Source: Nocardia sp. CC227C
GTDB taxonomy: Bacteria > Actinomycetota > Actinomycetes > Mycobacteriales > Mycobacteriaceae
Direction of reading: 5' to 3'
Assembly (NCBI RefSeq): GCF_030767025.1
Contig: NZ_JASITE010000006.1
Coordinates: 124,001 to 188,000 of the forward strand
Length of the DNA stretch: 64,000 nucleotides
Numbering within the stretch: the stretch's first letter is position 1; every line of letters begins with the position of its first letter. The notes under the pieces are model-generated. The model had not been told where the DNA came from. It was given only the letters and a program-made list of their open reading frames with translations, and ran no database searches. Positions 60,378-64,000 of this stretch are shown piece by piece. Both the position numbers and the translations under genes were made by a program.

Positions 60378-61271
60378 ATGAAACCGTACCGTTCGATGCT
60401 CTTCGTCCCCGGTCACAAGGGTTCCTGGGCCGACAAGGGTGTCGCCTCCGGCGCCGATGCGCTGATCCTCGACCTCGAGGACTCGGTACCCGCAGCGGAC
60501 AAGGTCGAGGCGCGCGGCACGGCCGCGGCGACGATCGACCGTCTCACCGCCGAGGGCGTGCGTCCCGATCTGTGGGTGCGGGCCAACCCGGAGGTGAGCG
60601 GGCTGCTGGGCGGGGACCTGGAAGCCATCGTGCGGCCGGGCCTGACCGGGCTGTTCCTGGCGAAGGTGTTCACCGCCGACGAGATCGTGCGCCTGGACGC
60701 GGTGCTGAGCCACATCGAGCAGCGTGAGGGCATCGAGGTCGGAACGGTGCAGTTGATCGTGTCGTTCGAGACCGCGGTGTCGATGGCACACTGTGAGGAC
60801 ATCGCGGGCGCGAGCCCCCGGGTGGCCTCGCTGCTGGGCGCCACCGGCCCCAACGCCGACGTGGGCCGTGAACTCGGCTTCGAGTTCACCCCCGCGGGCC
60901 TGGAGACGCTGTACCTGCGCAGCCGGATCATCCTGGCGGCCAAGGCGAACGGGCTGCACCACCCGGTGACCGGTGTGTGGCAGGACATCAAGGATCTCGA
61001 GGGCGCACGTCGCTTCTGCCTGGACAACCGGCAGCTCGGCTACCGCGGGCTGGTGGCGATCCACCCCTCGCACGTGGCGATCGCCAACGAGGTGTTCTCG
61101 CCGTCGCCGGAAACCGTCGACTACTGCAGGCGAATGATCGCGGCCTTCCACGAAGCCGAGGCCGCCGGCAGCGCGGCGGTTGACTTCGAAGGCCAGCACA
61201 TCGATCTGGCCCATGTGAAGACGGCGGAGGGTGTCATCGCCCTGGCCGACGCCGTGGCGGCCAACGCGTAA
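60378..61271 (+). CDS. CitE-family lyase (HpcH/HpaI; citramalyl-/malyl-CoA lyase-like)
   Basis: ATG 60378 after AAGGAGG; 297 residues. R-S-M-L-F-V-P-G-H near 5-13 and D-A-L-I-L-D-L-E-D-S-V near 28-38, the CitE signature with Mg-binding acids, and I-V-S-F-E-T-A near 129 with the second Glu ligand; H-P-S-H near 227 binds CoA. Free-standing homologues split or join malyl-, methylmalyl- or citramalyl-CoA. Next to MaoC hydratases, cleavage of citramalyl-CoA or a similar C5 product is the best guess. Confidence 0.88.
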   Translation: MKPYRSMLFVPGHKGSWADKGVASGADALILDLEDSVPAADKVEARGTAAATIDRLTAEGVRPDLWVRANPEVSGLLGGDLEAIVRPGLTGLFLAKVFTADEIVRLDAVLSHIEQREGIEVGTVQLIVSFETAVSMAHCEDIAGASPRVASLLGATGPNADVGRELGFEFTPAGLETLYLRSRIILAAKANGLHHPVTGVWQDIKDLEGARRFCLDNRQLGYRGLVAIHPSHVAIANEVFSPSPETVDYCRRMIAAFHEAEAAGSAAVDFEGQHIDLAHVKTAEGVIALADAVAANA

Positions 61272-61278
61272 CACGCAC

Positions 61279-61320
61279 ACGAAAGAGCGGGGGTGGCCGT
61301 AGCCACCCCCGCTCTTTCGT
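61279..61320. terminator. bidirectional terminator, lyase / MaoC
   Basis: A 19-bp perfect stem (ACGAAAGAGCGGGGGTGGC) with a CGTA loop, ending in CTCTTTCGT on the plus strand and the same on the minus strand. It separates convergent transcripts from both sides. Confidence 0.87.
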
Positions 61321-61328
61321 ACGGTCGA

Positions 61329-61781
61329 TCAGCTCACGATCAGCAGGACCGTCTCCGCGACACAGGCCGGCTTGGCCTCGCCGCCGTCGAGTACGTACTT
61401 CGCCGTCACGACGGCACCCGCGGCGGTCTCGGTGACATCGGTGATCGTGACCGTGGCCCGCAGGTTCGATCCGGCCCGCAGCGGCGCGGGGAAGCGAACC
61501 TTGTTGACCCCGTAGTTCACCCGTGCCGAACCGAAGGTGAAGTCCAGCAGTTCCGGCCGGAAGTGCGAGATCAGCGACAGCGTGAGATACCCGTGGGCGA
61601 TGGTGGTGCCGTAGGGCCCGGCGGCGGCGCGCTCCGGGTCGACATGAATCCACTGCTCGTCGTCGGTGACGACGGCGAACGCGGAGATCCGCGCCTGGTC
61701 GACGAGGAACGGTTCACTCGGGCCGATGGGTTCGCCCAACGCGGCGCGGACCTCGTCGAGGGTGGTGAAAACGCGGGTCAC
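61329..61781 (-). CDS. MaoC-family enoyl-CoA hydratase
   Basis: 150 residues. Hot-dog hydratase signature: D-D-E-Q-W-I-H-V-D-P-E-R-A near 40-52 (the Asp and His of hydratase 2) and G-T-T-I-A-H-G-Y-L-T-L-S-L near 58-70. It hydrates trans-2-enoyl-CoA to the (R)-3-hydroxy product. Last gene of a four-gene minus-strand operon. Close to the Rv0130/HtdZ type. Confidence 0.9.
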   Translation of the reverse strand: MTRVFTTLDEVRAALGEPIGPSEPFLVDQARISAFAVVTDDEQWIHVDPERAAAGPYGTTIAHGYLTLSLISHFRPELLDFTFGSARVNYGVNKVRFPAPLRAGSNLRATVTITDVTETAAGAVVTAKYVLDGGEAKPACVAETVLLIVS

Positions 61782-61793
61782 GATGTCTCCTGG

Positions 61794-62657
61794 CTACTCG
61801 GTGGTGAGGTCGACGGTGGCGTTGGGCCCGGCGGATTCCCCACCGGGACCGAACAATTCGAGTGCGACACCGTCGGGTACCTCGGTGGCGAGCAGGCGAG
61901 CGGGCTGCCCGCAGAACAGCGGCGCCCGGCCGCGATGACGCAGCTCGCGCACCTTCGCCCCACCCATCAGGCGGTGGACTTCGGCCAGTGCGATCGCCTG
62001 CAAGGGACCGTGGACGACCAGCCCTGGATACCCCTCCACACCGGTGGCGTAGGGCCAGTCGTAGTGGATGCGGTGCGCGTTCGCGGTGGCCGCGGAGAAC
62101 CGGGCCAGCAGTGCGGGGTCGGTGCGCAGATCCCACGCGTTGTCGGCGGAGCGGTGCAGCGGGGGACCGGGCACGGTATCCTCGGCACGCGGCGGTCGCG
62201 CGGCGTGCTCCGGGGCGGGCGCGGCCTCCCGGTAGATCAGGTTCTGGGATTCCTCGATCGCGAGTTCCCCTGTGTCGCTGAATAATCGGATCCGCACATC
62301 GACGACGACCAGGGCGCCGGAGCGGCCGCTCTTCTCGGTCACCGACACCACTTCGGCTTCGCGGCGAACCGTGCTGCCGACGAGAAGCGGTGCGTGGAAA
62401 CGGATCTCACCACCGGCGAACATGCGTCGCGGCAGCTCCACCGGGGGCAGGAAGGAACCGCGTCGCGGGTGGCCATCGGGGCCGAGCACGCCGGAAGCGG
62501 CCCAGCGGGGCAGCGCCACCCAGTGCCACAGCGGCGGCAGCACGTCACCGGGGGCGGGCGCGGGGAGTCCGTCGTCGAGCAGCGCGGCCAACGCCGCTAC
62601 GGGCGCGGGATCGAGGAGCTCGGTGGAGGTCTCGAGGTGGGGTTGCCAGGTGCTCAC
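61794..62657 (-). CDS. FAS1-like/MaoC dehydratase (mesaconyl-C4-CoA hydratase-like)
   Basis: GTG 62657, overlapping the SDR stop (GTGA); 287 residues. The first half has [13 protein letters not shown], then [18 protein letters not shown] and [15 protein letters not shown], the N-terminal FAS1-like dehydratase type. The second half carries the hot-dog helix [12 protein letters not shown] with R-I-H-Y-D. Double hot-dog proteins of this kind include mesaconyl-C4-CoA hydratase and 3-methylfumaryl-CoA hydratase. It fits a dicarboxylyl-CoA route. Confidence 0.85.
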   Translation of the reverse strand: MSTWQPHLETSTELLDPAPVAALAALLDDGLPAPAPGDVLPPLWHWVALPRWAASGVLGPDGHPRRGSFLPPVELPRRMFAGGEIRFHAPLLVGSTVRREAEVVSVTEKSGRSGALVVVDVRIRLFSDTGELAIEESQNLIYREAAPAPEHAARPPRAEDTVPGPPLHRSADNAWDLRTDPALLARFSAATANAHRIHYDWPYATGVEGYPGLVVHGPLQAIALAEVHRLMGGAKVRELRHRGRAPLFCGQPARLLATEVPDGVALELFGPGGESAGPNATVDLTTE

Positions 62658-63400
62658 ATGAACCGCCCGCCGGTCACCTCGAGCACCGTGCCCGTCATGT
62701 ACGAGGACATGTCGGAGGCGAGAAACAGTGCCACCGTGGCGATCTCGTCGATCTCGCCGGCGCGGCCGAGCGGGATCTCGGCCATCTTCTGATCCCACAC
62801 CTTCTGCGGCATGGCCTCGGTCATGGCGGTGCGGATCAGCCCGGGCTGGATGGCATTGACCCGCACACCCAGGTGCGCGAGCTCTTTCGCGGCGGCCTTC
62901 GACAGGCCGACGATGCCGGCCTTGGCCGCGGAGTAATTGGTCTGGCCGGGCAGGCCGATCTTGCCCGAGAGCGACGACATGTTGACGATGGCGCCGCTGC
63001 CGCGTTCGCGCATCACCGCGCCGGCCAGCCGGGTGCCGTTCCAGGTGCCCTTGAGGTGGACGGCGATGACCTGGTCGAACTGGTCCTCGGTCATCTTGCG
63101 CATGGTGGCGTCGCGGGTGATGCCGGCGTTGTTGATCATCACGTCGACGGGGGAGAAGGATTCGGCGGCGGCGTCGATCAGGGCTTGGACGTCGTCGGCG
63201 ACGGTGACATCGCAGCGCACCCCGCGGGCGACGGTGGGGCCACCGAGCTTGTCGGCGGCGGCCTGGGCGGCGGCACCGTCGATGTCACCGATGACGACGC
63301 GCGCGCCCTCGGCGATGAAACGTTCGGCGATGGCGTAGCCGATGCCCTGGGCGGCGCCGGTGACGACGGCGGTCTTGTCGGCCAGGAGTGGTCCGGTCAT
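62654..63400 (-). CDS. SDR oxidoreductase (FabG-like)
   Basis: 248 residues. T-G-A-A-Q-G-I-G near 14-21, D-V-T near 64, N-N-A-G near 90-93, Ser near 142, Y-S-A-A-K near 156-160. Classical 3-ketoacyl reductase or (R)-3-hydroxyacyl-CoA dehydrogenase. Between the two MaoC-type genes and the lyase, it may oxidise a hydroxyacyl-CoA. Overlaps both neighbours by 4 bases. Confidence 0.92.
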   Translation of the reverse strand: MTGPLLADKTAVVTGAAQGIGYAIAERFIAEGARVVIGDIDGAAAQAAADKLGGPTVARGVRCDVTVADDVQALIDAAAESFSPVDVMINNAGITRDATMRKMTEDQFDQVIAVHLKGTWNGTRLAGAVMRERGSGAIVNMSSLSGKIGLPGQTNYSAAKAGIVGLSKAAAKELAHLGVRVNAIQPGLIRTAMTEAMPQKVWDQKMAEIPLGRAGEIDEIATVALFLASDMSSYMTGTVLEVTGGRFM

Positions 63401-64000
63401 GACTGTTCCTCACTGTGGGTGGTGGCGTCGAGCTGGGCCAGGATGCGGCGGGCGCGGTCGAGTACAGGCTTGTCGACCATGGCACCGTCCACCACGACCA
63501 CACCGGAGGTGTCGGTGATCGCGGCGAGAATCTTTCTTGCCCAGGCTTGTTCGGCCTCGGTCGGGCGAAATGCGGTGGCTACCGGGTGGAGCTGACGCGG
63601 GTGGATGCAGAGTTTGCCGGTGAAGCCGAGCCGTTTGCTGTAGCGGGCGTCGTCCTCGACCAGGTCGGCGTCGTCGACGGCGCCGGTGACGCCATCGATC
63701 GGGCCGGGCAACCCGGCGGCGGCGGATGCGAGGACCAAGGCCTGTCTGGTTCCGGCGAGTGCCTCGCGGTCGGTGGGGTCGACGCCGATTTCGGCGGCCA
63801 GATCGAAGGTGCCGACCGCGAGCCGGTCCACGCCCGGCGTGGCCGCGACGGCCGCAGAACGCAGTACGCCCGCCGCCGTTTCGATCAACGCGATGAGCAA
63901 TGGTCGGCTGCTGACGGCTTTCGGGCGGTAGGGGGCACTCGCTCGTGCTTCGGTGAGGGCATCGATGACACCCTCGATATTCCCGATGTCGGATTTGGGC
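63397..64000 (-). CDS. CitE-family lyase, second copy (5' end beyond the window)
   Basis: About 201 C-terminal residues; the frame is open to the window edge with no start. [11 protein letters not shown] near the edge, then [12 protein letters not shown] with the Mg-binding Glu, F-D-L-A-A-E-I-G and C-I-H-P-R-Q-L. Distinct from the plus-strand copy, it probably acts on another beta-hydroxyacyl-CoA. First of the four minus-strand genes visible here. Confidence 0.88.
   Translation of the reverse strand, partial: PKSDIGNIEGVIDALTEARASAPYRPKAVSSRPLLIALIETAAGVLRSAAVAATPGVDRLAVGTFDLAAEIGVDPTDREALAGTRQALVLASAAAGLPGPIDGVTGAVDDADLVEDDARYSKRLGFTGKLCIHPRQLHPVATAFRPTEAEQAWARKILAAITDTSGVVVVDGAMVDKPVLDRARRILAQLDATTHSEEQS

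Overview
The window is very GC-rich, with short intergenic gaps, frequent GTG starts and many ATGA/GTGA start-stop overlaps. This is typical of a mycolic-acid-type actinomycete. Several genes point to Nocardia or a close relative: a GabD2-type succinic semialdehyde dehydrogenase very like the mycobacterial one, a Mce-associated protein, KstR-type operators, a Cvn conservon and an F420-type LLM oxidoreductase. The genus is an inference from gene content. I see no tRNA, rRNA or CRISPR array.

Layout. (1) 1-9768: a tightly overlapping plus-strand cluster. It holds a truncated PEP-utilising enzyme, an alpha-oxoamine synthase, a NTP_transf_5 protein, a HAD phosphatase, a lipid/diacylglycerol kinase, an SDR-methyltransferase fusion and an ABC exporter. 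The set of oxoamine synthase, ketoreductase and lipid kinase is what a sphingoid-like amino-lipid pathway would need. (2) 9720-15757: a Calvin-Benson-Bassham module: divergent LysR (CbbR-like), red-type RuBisCO cbbL and cbbS, the activase cbbX, class I fructose-1,6-bisphosphatase and phosphoribulokinase. (3) 15784-23273: Tat-exported amine oxidase, HdeD-like membrane protein, thiolase, winged-helix protein, serine-hydrolase lipoprotein and FAD monooxygenase. (4) 23274-24853: a small accessory patch with an RHH/MazF-like toxin-antitoxin pair, a frameshifted third gene and an eroded hydrolase. (5) 24854-35598: patatin, NUDIX, a nitronate-monooxygenase-like enzyme behind KstR-type boxes, a secreted HNH nuclease, a GlxA-like regulator coupled to a Tat-exported DJ-1 protein, a TetR/VOC pair diverging from a FabF-like ketosynthase, and a PIN/RHH pair. 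(6) 35759-39155: a methionine-salvage operon (mtnA-mtnB fusion, mtnD, mtnC). (7) 39226-43153: a complete minus-strand cvnABCD conservon. (8) 43407-53549: gabD2, methyltransferase, DUF779, LLM oxidoreductase, a decay zone (ISKra4 and multicopper-oxidase remnants around a Mce-associated gene), two linked proteins sharing a module, an NTF2-like protein and a BCCT transporter. (9) 53910-64000: a catabolic island: alpha/beta hydrolase, PucR and GntR regulators, aldehyde dehydrogenase, beta-propeller protein, a CitE-type lyase, two MaoC-family hydratases, an SDR and a second CitE-type lyase running off the end. It looks like branched C4-C5 dicarboxylyl-CoA breakdown.

Starts were chosen from Shine-Dalgarno spacing and family alignment. 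Family assignments rest on motifs recognised by eye; no database search was run.
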